DNA from: Verrucomicrobiota bacterium
GTDB taxonomy: Bacteria > Verrucomicrobiota > Verrucomicrobiia > Limisphaerales > JACRJZ01
DNA length: 64,000 nucleotides
Assembly (NCBI GenBank): GCA_016219875.1
Contig: JACRJZ010000062.1
Location: 1-64,000 of the forward strand
Direction: 5' to 3'
Shown: positions 36,634 to 45,466 of the stretch, piece by piece
How the letters are laid out: each line of letters opens with the position of its first letter
Position numbering within the stretch: position 1 is the first letter of the stretch
The notes under the pieces: generated by a model
Databases searched by the model: none
What the model saw: the letters and a program-made list of their open reading frames with translations, nothing else
Told to the model about the DNA's origin: nothing
Position numbers and translations under genes: made by a program

Positions 36634-36921
36634 ATGTCTGAAACGATCCCAGCGAATCTGAAATCCCCCAACGTCAAGGAACGCGTGGGCGCCGTCCTCT
36701 CCAACAAGATGAACAAGACGATCGTGGTGGAAGTCGAGCGGCGCTTCCCCCACCCGAAGTTCAAGAAGATCGTCACGGCCTACAAGAAATTCTACGCCCA
36801 CGACGAGAAGAACGAGGCCAAGCTCGGCGACCGGGTGCGCATCGTCGAAACCCGCCCGCTCTCCAAGCTGAAGCGCTGGCGCTTGGTCGAAGTGATGGAG
36901 AAGGCCGAAGCCTCCAAGTAA
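36634..36921 (+). CDS. rpsQ: 30S ribosomal protein S17
   Basis: 95 residues. The OB-fold core is typical: [39 protein letters not shown] and [19 protein letters not shown]. It binds the 5' domain of 16S rRNA early in assembly. It starts 7 bp after rpmC. Confidence 0.97.
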   Translation: MSETIPANLKSPNVKERVGAVLSNKMNKTIVVEVERRFPHPKFKKIVTAYKKFYAHDEKNEAKLGDRVRIVETRPLSKLKRWRLVEVMEKAEASK

Positions 36922-36946
36922 GCCCGCCAACCGAGGGAACCGAGCT

Positions 36947-37315
36947 ATGCTGCAGATCAGATCAATTTTGGACGTGGCCGACAACACCGGCGCCAAGCGC
37001 GCCGCGTGCATCGGGGTGCATCACAAACCCAGCCAGCGCTACGCCTTTGTGGGCGACATCATCAAAGCCCACATCAAGGAAGCCGCTCCCGACGGCACCG
37101 TGAAGAAGGGCGAAGTGGTGGACGCCGTGGTGGTCCGCACCCGCAAGGCCATCCGCCGCAGCGACGGCAGCTACCTGCGCTTTGACAGCAACGCCATGGT
37201 CATCATCGACGCCGAACTCAACCCCCGCGGCACGCGCATCTTTGGCCCCGTGGCGCGCGAGCTGCGCGACAAGAAGTTCATGAAAATCATCTCGCTGGCC
37301 CCGGAAGTCATCTGA
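36947..37315 (+). CDS. rplN: 50S ribosomal protein L14
   Basis: 122 residues, the exact family length. [39 protein letters not shown] and [16 protein letters not shown] are diagnostic. It contacts the small subunit (bridge B8). Confidence 0.98.
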   Translation: MLQIRSILDVADNTGAKRAACIGVHHKPSQRYAFVGDIIKAHIKEAAPDGTVKKGEVVDAVVVRTRKAIRRSDGSYLRFDSNAMVIIDAELNPRGTRIFGPVARELRDKKFMKIISLAPEVI

Positions 37316-37336
37316 GGCCGCAGGAGACCCGAAGCT

Positions 37337-37621
37337 ATGAACACATTCCACGTGAAGAAGGGCGACGAAGTGGTGATCCTCGCCGGCACCGAGAAGGGCA
37401 AGCGCGGCAAGATCATCGCAGTGCAGACCAAGAAGAGCCGCGCCATCGTCGAAGGCTGCCAGATGATCAAGCGCCACATGCGCAAGAGCCAGCAGCATCC
37501 CAACGGCGCCATCATCGAACGCGAAGGCACCATCCACATCTCGAACCTCATGCTGGCCTCGAAGTTCGACGCCCGGGCCGCCAAGCGCGGGGCCGCTCCG
37601 GCCAAGACGGAACAGAGTTGA
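37337..37621 (+). CDS. rplX: 50S ribosomal protein L24
   Basis: 94 residues. A KOW-type N-terminus ([20 protein letters not shown]) and [20 protein letters not shown] identify L24, an assembly-initiator protein near the tunnel exit. AGGAG precedes the start. Confidence 0.97.
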   Translation: MNTFHVKKGDEVVILAGTEKGKRGKIIAVQTKKSRAIVEGCQMIKRHMRKSQQHPNGAIIEREGTIHISNLMLASKFDARAAKRGAAPAKTEQS

Positions 37622-37657
37622 GTTGATTACGCTCCGGCAACCTCCGCATCGAACACC

Positions 37658-38200
37658 ATGAAATCGAGACTTTATCAAAAATACATGAAGGACGTTCGGC
37701 CCGCGCTCATCCAGAAGCGCGGGTACAAGAACCCTTTTCAAGTCCCCCACGTGGAGAAGATCGTCATCAACATGGGCGTGAGTGCCGAGTTGGAGAAGAC
37801 GGCCGTGGAAGATGCCGCCAAGGATCTGGCCGCCATTACGGGCCGCAAGCCTGTCATTGCCAAGTCCCGCAAGAGCATCGCCAACTTCAAACTGCGCGAG
37901 AACCAGCCCTGTGCCTGCCACGTCACGCTGCGCCGCGATGTGATGTTTGAGTTCCTGGACCGCCTCATCTCGGTCACGCTGCCGCGCATCCGCGACTTCC
38001 GCGGCATGAGCCCCCGCTCGTTCGACGGCCGCGGCAACTACTCCTTGGGACTGGCCGAGCAAACGGTCTTTCCCGAAATCGAACTGGACAAGATCAAGCG
38101 CACCCAGGGCATGGACATCACGATCGTCACCTCGGCCCGGACCGACGACGAAGCGCGCGATCTGTTGGCGATGATTGGGTTCCCGTTTGCCGAGAAATAG
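37658..38200 (+). CDS. rplE: 50S ribosomal protein L5
   Basis: 180 residues. NPFQVPHVEKIVINMGVS, ITGRKPVIAKSRKSIANFKL and RIRDFRGMSPRSFDGRGNY are conserved L5 blocks. It binds 5S rRNA and contacts P-site tRNA. Confidence 0.98.
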   Translation: MKSRLYQKYMKDVRPALIQKRGYKNPFQVPHVEKIVINMGVSAELEKTAVEDAAKDLAAITGRKPVIAKSRKSIANFKLRENQPCACHVTLRRDVMFEFLDRLISVTLPRIRDFRGMSPRSFDGRGNYSLGLAEQTVFPEIELDKIKRTQGMDITIVTSARTDDEARDLLAMIGFPFAEK

Positions 38201-38220
38201 CGCTCCACCTGAATTGATTT

Positions 38221-38490
38221 ATGGCAAAGAAAGCCTGGTTCACCCGCACGAAACGCAAGGCCGAGACGGTCAAGAAATACGCCGCGCTCCGCGCCGAACT
38301 GAAGGCCAAGCACGACTATGCCGGCTTGGCCAAGCTGCCCCGCGACGCCTCGCCCAGCCGCGTGACCAACCGTTGCGCCGAGAGCGGACGCCGCCACGGC
38401 TACCTCCGCAAGTTCAACTGTTCCCGTCTCACCTTCCGCCAGGCGGCCCTGAACGGCTTGATCCCAGGTATCACCAAAGCCAGTTGGTAA
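38221..38490 (+). CDS. rpsN: 30S ribosomal protein S14, long zinc-free form
   Basis: 89 residues, the longer C-minus form without the CxxC...CxxC zinc ribbon. [19 protein letters not shown] and [20 protein letters not shown] are typical. It binds the 30S head near S3 and S10. It starts 20 bp after rplE. Confidence 0.97.
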   Translation: MAKKAWFTRTKRKAETVKKYAALRAELKAKHDYAGLAKLPRDASPSRVTNRCAESGRRHGYLRKFNCSRLTFRQAALNGLIPGITKASW

Positions 38491-38493
38491 ATT

Positions 38494-38880
38494 ATGACTG
38501 ACCCGATTTCCGATCTGCTCACGCGCATCCGCAACGCCCAGGGGGGGCTGCTGAAACACATCGAGGTTTCCCACTCCAAGATCAAGGAGTCCATCGCGAA
38601 GATCCTCAAGGCCGAGGGCTATGTCGGCGCGGTGACCGTGGAAGGCTCGACCAAAAAGACCATGAAGGTGGTGCTCAAGTATGCCGGCAAGAAAGGCACG
38701 ATCGAGGGGCTGCGGCGGATCAGCCGGCCGGGCTTGCGCCGCTACGTGGGCAGTGCGGAGATTCCGCGCGTGCTGGGCGGCATGGGCATCTCCATTGTGT
38801 CCACGCCCGAGGGCGTGATGACCGGGGCCGAGGCCCGGAAGAAGCACCTGGGCGGAGAACTCCTCTGTTATGTCTGGTGA
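38494..38880 (+). CDS. rpsH: 30S ribosomal protein S8
   Basis: 128 residues. It begins MTDPISDLLTRIRNAQ and ends with RKKHLGGELLCYVW, as S8 does. In enterobacteria S8 represses its own operon by binding mRNA near rplE; no such site was recognised here. It lies 3 bp after rpsN. Confidence 0.98.
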   Translation: MTDPISDLLTRIRNAQGGLLKHIEVSHSKIKESIAKILKAEGYVGAVTVEGSTKKTMKVVLKYAGKKGTIEGLRRISRPGLRRYVGSAEIPRVLGGMGISIVSTPEGVMTGAEARKKHLGGELLCYVW

Positions 38881-38897
38881 ACTGACCGCTTAAGACT

Positions 38898-39434
38898 ATG
38901 TCACGAATCGGCAAAATTCCCGTTATCATTCCCGCCGGCGTGAAGGCCAGCGTGAACGAGCGCCAGGTCTTCGTCGAAGGCCCGAAAGGCAAGCTTGATT
39001 TCGTCCTGCCCGCCCGCACCAGCGCCAAGGTGGAAGCGGGCAAGGTGCTCGTCAGCCGCGATGGCGACGATGCCGAAGCCAAAGCCATGCACGGCTTGGG
39101 CCGCGCCCTCATCAACAACATGGTCAAGGGCGTCACGCAGGGCTACGTGAAGAAGCTCGAAATCCAGGGCGTGGGTTTCAAGGCGGCGGTCGCCGGCCAG
39201 ACCATCACCCTCAACCTCGGTTACTCGCACCCGATCAACTACACCTTCCCCAACAACGTGAAGGTGACCGTCGAGGAGAACACCAAGATCACCGTGGAAG
39301 GCCCGGACAAGCAGAATGTGGGGCAGGTGGCGGCGGACCTCCGCAGCTTCTACCCGCCGGAGCCCTACAAGGGCAAGGGTGTTCGTTATGCCGGCGAGCA
39401 CGTCAAGCGCAAGGAAGGCAAGACGGTGCAATAA
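38898..39434 (+). CDS. rplF: 50S ribosomal protein L6
   Basis: 178 residues. MSRIGKIPVIIPAGVKASVN, LINNMVKGVTQGYVKKLEI, GYSHPINY and YPPEPYKGKGVRYAGE are conserved. It lies near the factor-binding site of the 50S subunit. Confidence 0.98.
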   Translation: MSRIGKIPVIIPAGVKASVNERQVFVEGPKGKLDFVLPARTSAKVEAGKVLVSRDGDDAEAKAMHGLGRALINNMVKGVTQGYVKKLEIQGVGFKAAVAGQTITLNLGYSHPINYTFPNNVKVTVEENTKITVEGPDKQNVGQVAADLRSFYPPEPYKGKGVRYAGEHVKRKEGKTVQ

Positions 39435-39476
39435 CACTGATTTCCAGGCGGCGGCCAGGACCGCGGCCCCAAGACC

Positions 39477-39842
39477 ATGAGACCCCAGGTTAAAAAGAAA
39501 CTTTCCCAACTCCGCCGCTGGCGCATCCGCAAGAAGGTGAGCGGCACCGCCGAGCGTCCGCGCATGGCGGTCAAATTCACCGGCGAGCACATCTACGTGC
39601 AGTTCATCGACGACGTGAAAGGCGTGACCCTCGCCAGCATGAGCACGCGCTGCAAGACCATCGAGAATCGCGACCAACTGGCGGCCAACAAGGCCAGCGC
39701 GAAGGTCGTCGGCAAAGCCGCCGGCGAAGCCGCCAAAGCCAAAGGCATCTCGGTGGTCGTCTTTGACCGGGCCGGCGCGAAGTACCATGGCAAGGTCAAG
39801 GAACTGGCTGATGCCGCGCGCGAAGCCGGCCTCAAATTTTAA
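39477..39842 (+). CDS. rplR: 50S ribosomal protein L18
   Basis: 121 residues. [38 protein letters not shown] and [20 protein letters not shown] form the L18 fold, which binds 5S rRNA with L5. Confidence 0.97.
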   Translation: MRPQVKKKLSQLRRWRIRKKVSGTAERPRMAVKFTGEHIYVQFIDDVKGVTLASMSTRCKTIENRDQLAANKASAKVVGKAAGEAAKAKGISVVVFDRAGAKYHGKVKELADAAREAGLKF

Positions 39843-39856
39843 CCAGGAGCGATACT

Positions 39857-40552
39857 GTGTCTGACGAGATCAAAGTTGTCATCGAAACCACCCCCGAACC
39901 CGCCGCCGCCGTGGAAGCCAAGCCCAGGGGCGAGTTCCGTGGTGAAGGCCGCGGGCCGCGCGGGCCGGGACGCGGACCCCGCCGCGGTCGCCGCCGCGAA
40001 CCGGGGGAAGGCGAGGGCCAGGACGAGAAAGACCAGTTGACTGAGAAAGTGGTCTATATCAACCGCTCGGCCAAGGTGGTGAAGGGTGGACGCCGCTTCA
40101 GCTTCAGCGCGCTGATCGTCACCGGCGACCGGCAGGGCAAGGTCGGTATCGGCCTCGGCAAAGCCGGCGAAGTCGCCGACGCCATCCGCAAAGGCGGCCA
40201 GGACGCCCGCGCGAACATGCAGCCCGTCTGCCTCAAGGGGGCGACGCTGCCGCACGAAGTTTATGCCGAGTTCTGCGGCGCGAAAGTCCTGCTCCGCCCC
40301 GCGTCTCCGGGCACCGGCGTCATTGCGGGCAAGACCGTCCGCGCCGTGCTGGAATCCGTCGGCGTCAAGGATGTCCTGACGAAATCGCTCGGCTCCAAGA
40401 ATGCGGCCAACGTGGTGAAGGCCACCCTGGCGGCGCTGCGGCAGCTTCGCTTGAAGGAGCAAATTTTCAAGACCCGGGGCCTGGCTTGGGAGGAACCCAA
40501 GCCGGCACCGACGGCGCCCTCCGTTGAGGCGGTCGCGACGGTCATTGCCTGA
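39857..40552 (+). CDS. rpsE: 30S ribosomal protein S5 with arginine/glycine-rich N-terminal extension
   Basis: 231 residues against 166 in E. coli. It starts with GTG at 39857 after a good AGGAGC site. Residues 1-60 are low-complexity, first acidic/alanine-rich and then RGG-like ([16 protein letters not shown]). The S5 core begins at about 61 ([20 protein letters not shown]) and includes [14 protein letters not shown] and the C-terminal domain ([30 protein letters not shown]). A tail ([16 protein letters not shown]) is also extra. S5 works in decoding fidelity and mRNA entry. The gene for L30, normally next, is absent. Confidence 0.97.
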   Translation: MSDEIKVVIETTPEPAAAVEAKPRGEFRGEGRGPRGPGRGPRRGRRREPGEGEGQDEKDQLTEKVVYINRSAKVVKGGRRFSFSALIVTGDRQGKVGIGLGKAGEVADAIRKGGQDARANMQPVCLKGATLPHEVYAEFCGAKVLLRPASPGTGVIAGKTVRAVLESVGVKDVLTKSLGSKNAANVVKATLAALRQLRLKEQIFKTRGLAWEEPKPAPTAPSVEAVATVIA

Positions 40553-40563
40553 GGAAGCCCATT

Positions 40564-41043
40564 ATGCGCCTACACACTCTTACCAATCGTCCGGGAGCAC
40601 GCCATCGCCGCAAGCGGCTTGGCCAAGGGGAAAGCAGCGGCCACGGCAAGACCTCCGGCCGCGGCGGCAAGGGCCAAACGGCCCGTTCCGGCAGTTCGAT
40701 CCGTCCCGGATTTGAAGGCGGCCAGATGCCGCTGATCCGCCGCATCCCCAAGCGCGGCTTCAACAACGCCCGTTTCACGGTGCGGTACATACCGGTGAAC
40801 CTGGAATGCCTGAACGTGTTTGAAGACGGCACCCGGGTGGACGAAGCCGTCCTCCGCAAGACCGGCTTGGCCAACGGCACGCTCAAACGCATCAAGATCC
40901 TGGGCGACGGCGAACTGAAGAAGAAACTCACGGTCGTGGCCCACGGCTTCAGCGCCTCCGCCAAAGAGAAGATTGAAAAGGCGGGCGGGACCGTCGAGAT
41001 CATTGCGAAGAGGGCGGCGGCGGCCGCACCGGCGAAGGCTTAG
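40564..41043 (+). CDS. rplO: 50S ribosomal protein L15
   Basis: 159 residues. RPGARHRRKRLGQGESSGHG, KGQTARSGSSIRPGFEGGQM and the C-terminal VVAHGFSASAKEKIEKAGG are typical of L15. It follows rpsE by 11 bp, with no room for rpmD. Confidence 0.97.
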   Translation: MRLHTLTNRPGARHRRKRLGQGESSGHGKTSGRGGKGQTARSGSSIRPGFEGGQMPLIRRIPKRGFNNARFTVRYIPVNLECLNVFEDGTRVDEAVLRKTGLANGTLKRIKILGDGELKKKLTVVAHGFSASAKEKIEKAGGTVEIIAKRAAAAAPAKA

Positions 41044-41055
41044 CCCGATACTCCC

Positions 41056-42432
41056 ATGCTTGCCAACATCTTCAACACCTTCGCGAACTGCTTCAAGATT
41101 CCGGAGCTGAAGTCGCGGATCATCTTTACCCTGGTCGTGCTCGGCATCTGCCGGCTGGTTTCGATGATTCCAGTGCCGGGACTGGATGGTGCGGCGTTGG
41201 CGGAGCATTTTGCCAAGGCCGGTTCCGCCGGCGGAGGATTCCTGGGGATGTACTCAATGTTCACCGGCGGAGCGCTGGAGCGGTGCGCGGTCGGCTCGCT
41301 CGGCATCATGCCCTACATCTCGGCCACGATCATCATCCAGTTGCTGACCGCGGTCATTCCCCAGTTGAGCAAAATGGTGCGCGAGGAAGGCGGCCGGATC
41401 AAAGTCATCCAGTATGGCCGTTACCTCACCGTCCCGCTGTGCCTCGGCCAGGCGCTGGTGATGGCCTACGGCTGGGAGCGTGCGGAGAGCATTTTCAACG
41501 GCTTCACCGGCAACTTGGTGCTGTCGGAGAACCTCTGGTGGTACCGCATCCAGACGACGATCATCCTCACGACCGGCACGATGCTGTTGATGTGGCTGGG
41601 TGAACAGATTTCCGAGCGCGGCATCGGCAACGGTGTCTCGCTGGTCATCACCATTGGCATTCTGGCCCGCCTGCCCCAGGCCGGACAGGGCTTGCGCGAC
41701 ATGTTCTTCCCGGCCCGAGGCGTGGAGAGCCAGTTCAACTTCTTCCACGCCATCGCCCTGGTGCTCTTGCTCGTGGCCGTGGTCGCGGGCGTGATCGCCG
41801 TGACGCAGGCGCAACGCAAGATCCCCGTGCAGTACGCCCAGCGCGCCGTCGGCCGCAAGGTCTTCCAGGGTGGCACTTCCTTCATGCCGCTGCGGGTCAA
41901 CTACGCCGGGGTCATGCCCGTCATTTTCGCGCAGGCCATCCTCATGTTCCCGCAGAAGATCCTCCAGACGGCGGGCAGCAGCTTCGATGTCAAGTTTCTG
42001 CGGGACACCGCCGTGCTGCTCAACGAGGGCGCTATCCTCTACATGCTCCTCTACGGGATGATGATCCTGTTTTTCTCCTATTTCTGGGTGGCGACGCAGT
42101 TCAACGAAATCCAGATTGCGGACGACTTGAAGAAGTACGGCGGCTACATTCCCGGAGTTCGTCCGGGCACGGCCACCAGTGATTTTCTGCACAACGCCAT
42201 GCACCGGATTACTCTGGCCGGGGCGGTCTTCCTGACGGTGATTGCGCTGATTCCCATCTGGCTGGCGCAGGAGATGAACGTGAATCCGTACGTCTCGACC
42301 TACTTTGGCGGCACCAGCATGTTGATTCTGGTGGGCGTGATGCTCGACACGATGCGGCAGATGGAATCCCACCTCTTGATGCGGCACTACGACGGCTTCC
42401 TCAAGAAGGGCCGGATGCGCGGGCGGTTTTAG
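41056..42432 (+). CDS. secY: Protein translocase subunit SecY
   Basis: 458 residues with ten hydrophobic segments. Conserved blocks include FTLVVLGICRLVSMIPVPGL, FTGGALERCAVGSLGIMPYI, RGIGNGVSL, RKIPVQYAQR (cytosolic loop) and LKKYGGYIPGVRPGTAT. It forms the Sec channel in the inner membrane; the many signal-peptide proteins in this window are likely clients. No Shine-Dalgarno is evident before the ATG, 12 bp after rplO. Confidence 0.98.
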   Translation: MLANIFNTFANCFKIPELKSRIIFTLVVLGICRLVSMIPVPGLDGAALAEHFAKAGSAGGGFLGMYSMFTGGALERCAVGSLGIMPYISATIIIQLLTAVIPQLSKMVREEGGRIKVIQYGRYLTVPLCLGQALVMAYGWERAESIFNGFTGNLVLSENLWWYRIQTTIILTTGTMLLMWLGEQISERGIGNGVSLVITIGILARLPQAGQGLRDMFFPARGVESQFNFFHAIALVLLLVAVVAGVIAVTQAQRKIPVQYAQRAVGRKVFQGGTSFMPLRVNYAGVMPVIFAQAILMFPQKILQTAGSSFDVKFLRDTAVLLNEGAILYMLLYGMMILFFSYFWVATQFNEIQIADDLKKYGGYIPGVRPGTATSDFLHNAMHRITLAGAVFLTVIALIPIWLAQEMNVNPYVSTYFGGTSMLILVGVMLDTMRQMESHLLMRHYDGFLKKGRMRGRF

Positions 42433-42485
42433 TTCGCCCGCGGGGAACCCGTGAAACCTTCCCCGCCGGCAGCCGGGGCCGCCCG

Positions 42486-43265
42486 ATGATCATTCTCAAA
42501 ACTGAACGCGACTTGCAGGCCATGCGGCCCGCCTGCCGGCTGGCGGCCGTGGTGCTGGATGAAGTCTCGGCCTTTATCCAGCCGGGCGTGACGACGCGGA
42601 TGATCGACGAGTTCGCCGCGCAGCGCATCGCCGGCTACGGGGCCAAGAGCGCGTTTCTGGGCTATAAAAAGTTTCCTTGCCACCTGTGCATCTCGGTGAA
42701 CGACCAGGTGGTGCATGGGCTGGCATCGGAGCGCCGGGTGGACTTTGGCGATCTCGTCAGCCTGGACGTGGGTGTGCGCTACAACGGCTGGATCGGCGAC
42801 AATGCGCGCACCGTGGCGGTCGGGGGCTGCGACCTGAAAGCCCAACGGCTGCTCGACATCACGGAGCAGGCGCTCTACGAAGGCATCGCGGTGGCGAAAC
42901 CGGGCAATCGGGTGACTGATATCAGCCACGCCGTGCAGCGTTTCGTCGAGAGCAACGGCTACAGCGTGGTCCGCGAGTTCGTCGGGCACGGCGTCGGCAA
43001 GTCGATGCATGAAGACCCGCAGGTGCCCAACTTCGTCGAAACAGGCAAGCACCAGGCGAAGCTCAAGCCGGGCATGACGATTGCGATCGAGCCGATGGTC
43101 AACGCCGGCTCGGCCAACGTGAAAGTTTTGAAAGACGGCTGGACAGTGGTGACGGAAGATGGTCAACTGTCCGCCCATTTTGAGCACACGGTGCTCATCA
43201 CCGAGAACGGCCCGGAAATCCTGACGTGCCACGAAAAGACGGCATTGAAGTCGAAGGCAGGGTGA
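42486..43265 (+). CDS. map: Type I methionine aminopeptidase
   Basis: 259 residues. The five metal ligands of the pita-bread fold are recognisable: [20 protein letters not shown] (two Asp), the histidine in [17 protein letters not shown], then E in TIAIEPM and E in [19 protein letters not shown]. It removes the initiator Met. It follows secY directly because adk is missing. Its last 40 bp overlap infA in another frame. Confidence 0.97.
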   Translation: MIILKTERDLQAMRPACRLAAVVLDEVSAFIQPGVTTRMIDEFAAQRIAGYGAKSAFLGYKKFPCHLCISVNDQVVHGLASERRVDFGDLVSLDVGVRYNGWIGDNARTVAVGGCDLKAQRLLDITEQALYEGIAVAKPGNRVTDISHAVQRFVESNGYSVVREFVGHGVGKSMHEDPQVPNFVETGKHQAKLKPGMTIAIEPMVNAGSANVKVLKDGWTVVTEDGQLSAHFEHTVLITENGPEILTCHEKTALKSKAG

Positions 43266-43447
43266 TCGAAGTCCTGCCCAATACGGTGTGCCGGATCGAG
43301 TTGCCCAACGGGCATCGGATTCTGGCCCACCGGTCCAGCAAGATGCGGATGAATTTCACCCGCATCGACGCCGGGGACCGGGTCACAGTGGAAATGTCGC
43401 CCTACGACATGTCGAAGGGCTGCATTACGAATCGAATTCAACTATGA
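43226..43447 (+). CDS. infA: Translation initiation factor IF-1, operonic copy
   Basis: 73 residues from a GTG at 43226, which gives the expected N-terminus ([20 protein letters not shown]). The OB fold continues [20 protein letters not shown] and [20 protein letters not shown]. The start lies 40 bp inside map, so translation is probably coupled. The stop overlaps the rpmJ ATG (ATGA). A second IF-1 gene is at 17602. Confidence 0.95.
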   Translation: MPRKDGIEVEGRVIEVLPNTVCRIELPNGHRILAHRSSKMRMNFTRIDAGDRVTVEMSPYDMSKGCITNRIQL

Positions 43448-43557
43448 AAGTTCGCGCATCAGTGAAGAAACTCTGCGAGCACTGCAAGATCGTGCGTCGC
43501 AAGGGCGTCATTCGTGTCATTTGCACGAATACGCGGCACAAGCAACGTCAAGGCTAA
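43444..43557 (+). CDS. rpmJ: 50S ribosomal protein L36
   Basis: 37 residues, the classical zinc-binding form. [20 protein letters not shown], then [11 protein letters not shown] keeps the C-C-C-H ligands (C11, C14, C27, H32). It overlaps the infA stop by 4 bp and precedes rpsM by 6 bp. Confidence 0.97.
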   Translation: MKVRASVKKLCEHCKIVRRKGVIRVICTNTRHKQRQG

Positions 43558-43563
43558 GACTCT

Positions 43564-43959
43564 ATGGCACGCATCATCGGTGTTGAAATCCCCGACAAGA
43601 AGCGCATCGACATCGCGCTCCGCTACATTTACGGCATCGGCGCCAACAACGCCGTGGACATCCTCCAAGCCGCCAAGATCGAGCCAAACATCCGGGCCAA
43701 AGACCTGACCGAGCAACAGATCTCGGCCATCGTCCACGCCATCCAGGAGGGCAAGTACGTGATCGAGGGCGACCTGCGCCGCGAACTGGGCATCAACCTC
43801 AAGCGCCTCACCACCATCAAGTGCTACCGCGGCGTCCGCCACTTGCGCGGCCTGCCCGTGCGCGGCCAGCGCACCAGCACCAACGCCCGCACGCGCAAGG
43901 GTCCGCGCAAGACCGTCGGCGTGCAGCGCAACCCGAACGCCAAGACCGGCATCCACTAA
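43564..43959 (+). CDS. rpsM: 30S ribosomal protein S13
   Basis: 131 residues. [66 protein letters not shown] are standard S13 segments. It contacts the P-site tRNA with its C-terminal tail. Confidence 0.98.
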   Translation: MARIIGVEIPDKKRIDIALRYIYGIGANNAVDILQAAKIEPNIRAKDLTEQQISAIVHAIQEGKYVIEGDLRRELGINLKRLTTIKCYRGVRHLRGLPVRGQRTSTNARTRKGPRKTVGVQRNPNAKTGIH

Positions 43960-43968
43960 TTCCCTCCT

Positions 43969-44649
43969 ATGGCTGACGAGATCAAGAAACCTGCGGAACA
44001 GACTCCCGAGACGACGCCTCCGGCCGAGAAGGCGCCGAAGGCCGAGAAGAAAGAACGACCGGCCAAGCCCGCTGCCGAAGTCGGCGAAGCCAAGGCTGCT
44101 CCGGCGAAGAAGGAAAAAACCGACAAGGCCCCCAAGGCCGAGAAGACAGACAAGGCGGCCAAGCCCGGCGAAGGCGCGGCGCCTGCGGCTGAGGCCAAGG
44201 CGCCCGAAGGCCCCGTGGCCGGCGGCACCGCCCCGACCGCTGCCGAGTTGCTCGGGGAAGAGTTGAAGCCCGCCAAGGTTCTCAAGGCGAAACACGCCAA
44301 GAACGTCGTCAGCGGCATCGCCACCATTCTGGCCACGTTCAACAATACCCAGGTCTCCATCACCGACATGCAGGGCAACGTCATCGGCTGGAGCACCGCC
44401 GGGCGCGTCGGCTTCAAGGGGTCGCGCAAGAGCACGGCCTACGCCGCCATGCAAGTCGCCCAGGACGCCGCCCGTCAGGCCATGGCCCACGGGATGCGCG
44501 AGATCGAAATCCGTGTCAAAGGCCCTGGCGCGGGCCGCGAGTCGGCCATCCGCGCCCTTCAGGCCATCGGCCTTGAAATCAGCACGATCAAGGACGTGAC
44601 GCCCGTGCCGCACAACGGCTGCCGTCCCTGCAAGAAGCGCCGCGTCTGA
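43969..44649 (+). CDS. rpsK: 30S ribosomal protein S11 with about 100-residue Lys/Ala/Glu/Pro extension
   Basis: 226 residues against about 129 in E. coli. The S11 core starts near residue 107 ([20 protein letters not shown]) and includes [20 protein letters not shown] and [17 protein letters not shown]. Residues 1-105 are a highly charged, disordered-looking stretch of Lys, Ala, Glu and Pro (repeats such as PKAEK and KTDKA). No internal ATG is placed at the usual S11 start, so the extension seems to be translated. The DNA of the extension keeps the codon use of the operon. Its role is unknown. Confidence 0.96.
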   Translation: MADEIKKPAEQTPETTPPAEKAPKAEKKERPAKPAAEVGEAKAAPAKKEKTDKAPKAEKTDKAAKPGEGAAPAAEAKAPEGPVAGGTAPTAAELLGEELKPAKVLKAKHAKNVVSGIATILATFNNTQVSITDMQGNVIGWSTAGRVGFKGSRKSTAYAAMQVAQDAARQAMAHGMREIEIRVKGPGAGRESAIRALQAIGLEISTIKDVTPVPHNGCRPCKKRRV

Positions 44650-44650
44650 A

Positions 44651-44690
44651 GAATCTCAAATCTCAAATCTCCAATTTGAAATCATAGAAG
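44651..44690. repeat. Heptamer-repeat hairpin before rpsD
   Basis: AATCTCA, AATCTCA and AATCTCC units (period 7) at 44652-44672 are followed by AATTTGAAAT, giving a weak hairpin. It fills the gap between the rpsK stop and the rpsD ATG, so it is transcribed within the operon. Confidence 0.6.
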
Positions 44691-44691
44691 T

Positions 44692-45303
44692 ATGGCTCGT
44701 TACACTGGTCCCCGCGTCCGCATCAGCCGCCGGTTTGGCCTCCCGATTTTTGGCCCTTCCAAGTATCTCGAACGCCGCCAATACGGTCCGGGCGTTCATG
44801 GTCCGAAGTCCCGCCGCAAGCACACCGACTACGCGCTCGGACTGATGGAAAAACAAAAGTTCCGTTATTTCTACGGCCTGCTCGAACGCCAGTTCCGGGG
44901 CGTTTATGAGAAAGCCCTCAAGCGGCGCGGCGTGACCGGCGAGCAGATGCTCCAGATCCTCGAAACCCGCCTCGACAACGTGGTGTATCACCTCGGCTTG
45001 GCCAACACCCGTCCCCAGGCCCGCCAGATGGTCAACCACGGCCACATCAAGGTGAACGGGCGCAAGGTTTCCATCCCCTCGTTCGCCCTCAAGGTGAACG
45101 ACGTGATCGAGGTGGTGGACAAGAGCGCCTCCAAGCAGATGGCCATGAAATCGTTGGAGAGCGGCGGCGCGAGCCGCGTGGCGCCGGACTGGCTGGCGCT
45201 CGACAAGAACGCCCTCAAGGGCGTGGTCATGCGCATTCCGACGCGCGACGAGATTCAACCCATTGCCAACGAGCAAGCGGTCGTCGAGTTTTATTCCCGC
45301 TAA
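44692..45303 (+). CDS. rpsD: 30S ribosomal protein S4, zinc-free form
   Basis: 203 residues. The N-terminus (MARYTGPRVRISRRFGLPIF) lacks the zinc cysteines of some S4 proteins. QFRGVYEKALKRRGVTGEQM and the S4 RNA-binding domain (RLDNVVYHLGLANTRPQARQ, NHGHIKVNGRKV) are clear. S4 nucleates 30S assembly. Confidence 0.98.
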   Translation: MARYTGPRVRISRRFGLPIFGPSKYLERRQYGPGVHGPKSRRKHTDYALGLMEKQKFRYFYGLLERQFRGVYEKALKRRGVTGEQMLQILETRLDNVVYHLGLANTRPQARQMVNHGHIKVNGRKVSIPSFALKVNDVIEVVDKSASKQMAMKSLESGGASRVAPDWLALDKNALKGVVMRIPTRDEIQPIANEQAVVEFYSR

Positions 45304-45313
45304 GAGATGAACC

Positions 45314-45389
45314 CGGAGTGATGCGGTACTGGAGTGTTGGAGTGATGCCTTACGGGCATCATCCGATCGCTCCGCGACTTCGCCACTCC
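45314..45389. repeat. Palindrome of 8-bp repeats between rpsD and rpoA
   Basis: The left arm (45314-45349) is GGAGTGAT/GGAGTGTT units. The right arm (45355-45389) is the complementary series with the same 8-bp period (GCATCATC, CGATCGCT, CCGCGACT). The loop is a few bases around 45350-45355. There is no T-run. It lies within the alpha part of the operon and may attenuate or stabilise mRNA upstream of rpoA. Confidence 0.75.
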
Positions 45390-45466
45390 AAACGCAATTA
45401 CACGGGCCGGCCCGGCAGCGGGAACCAAGCCGGAACGGCCAGATTAAAATTGCGAGAAAGAAACCT

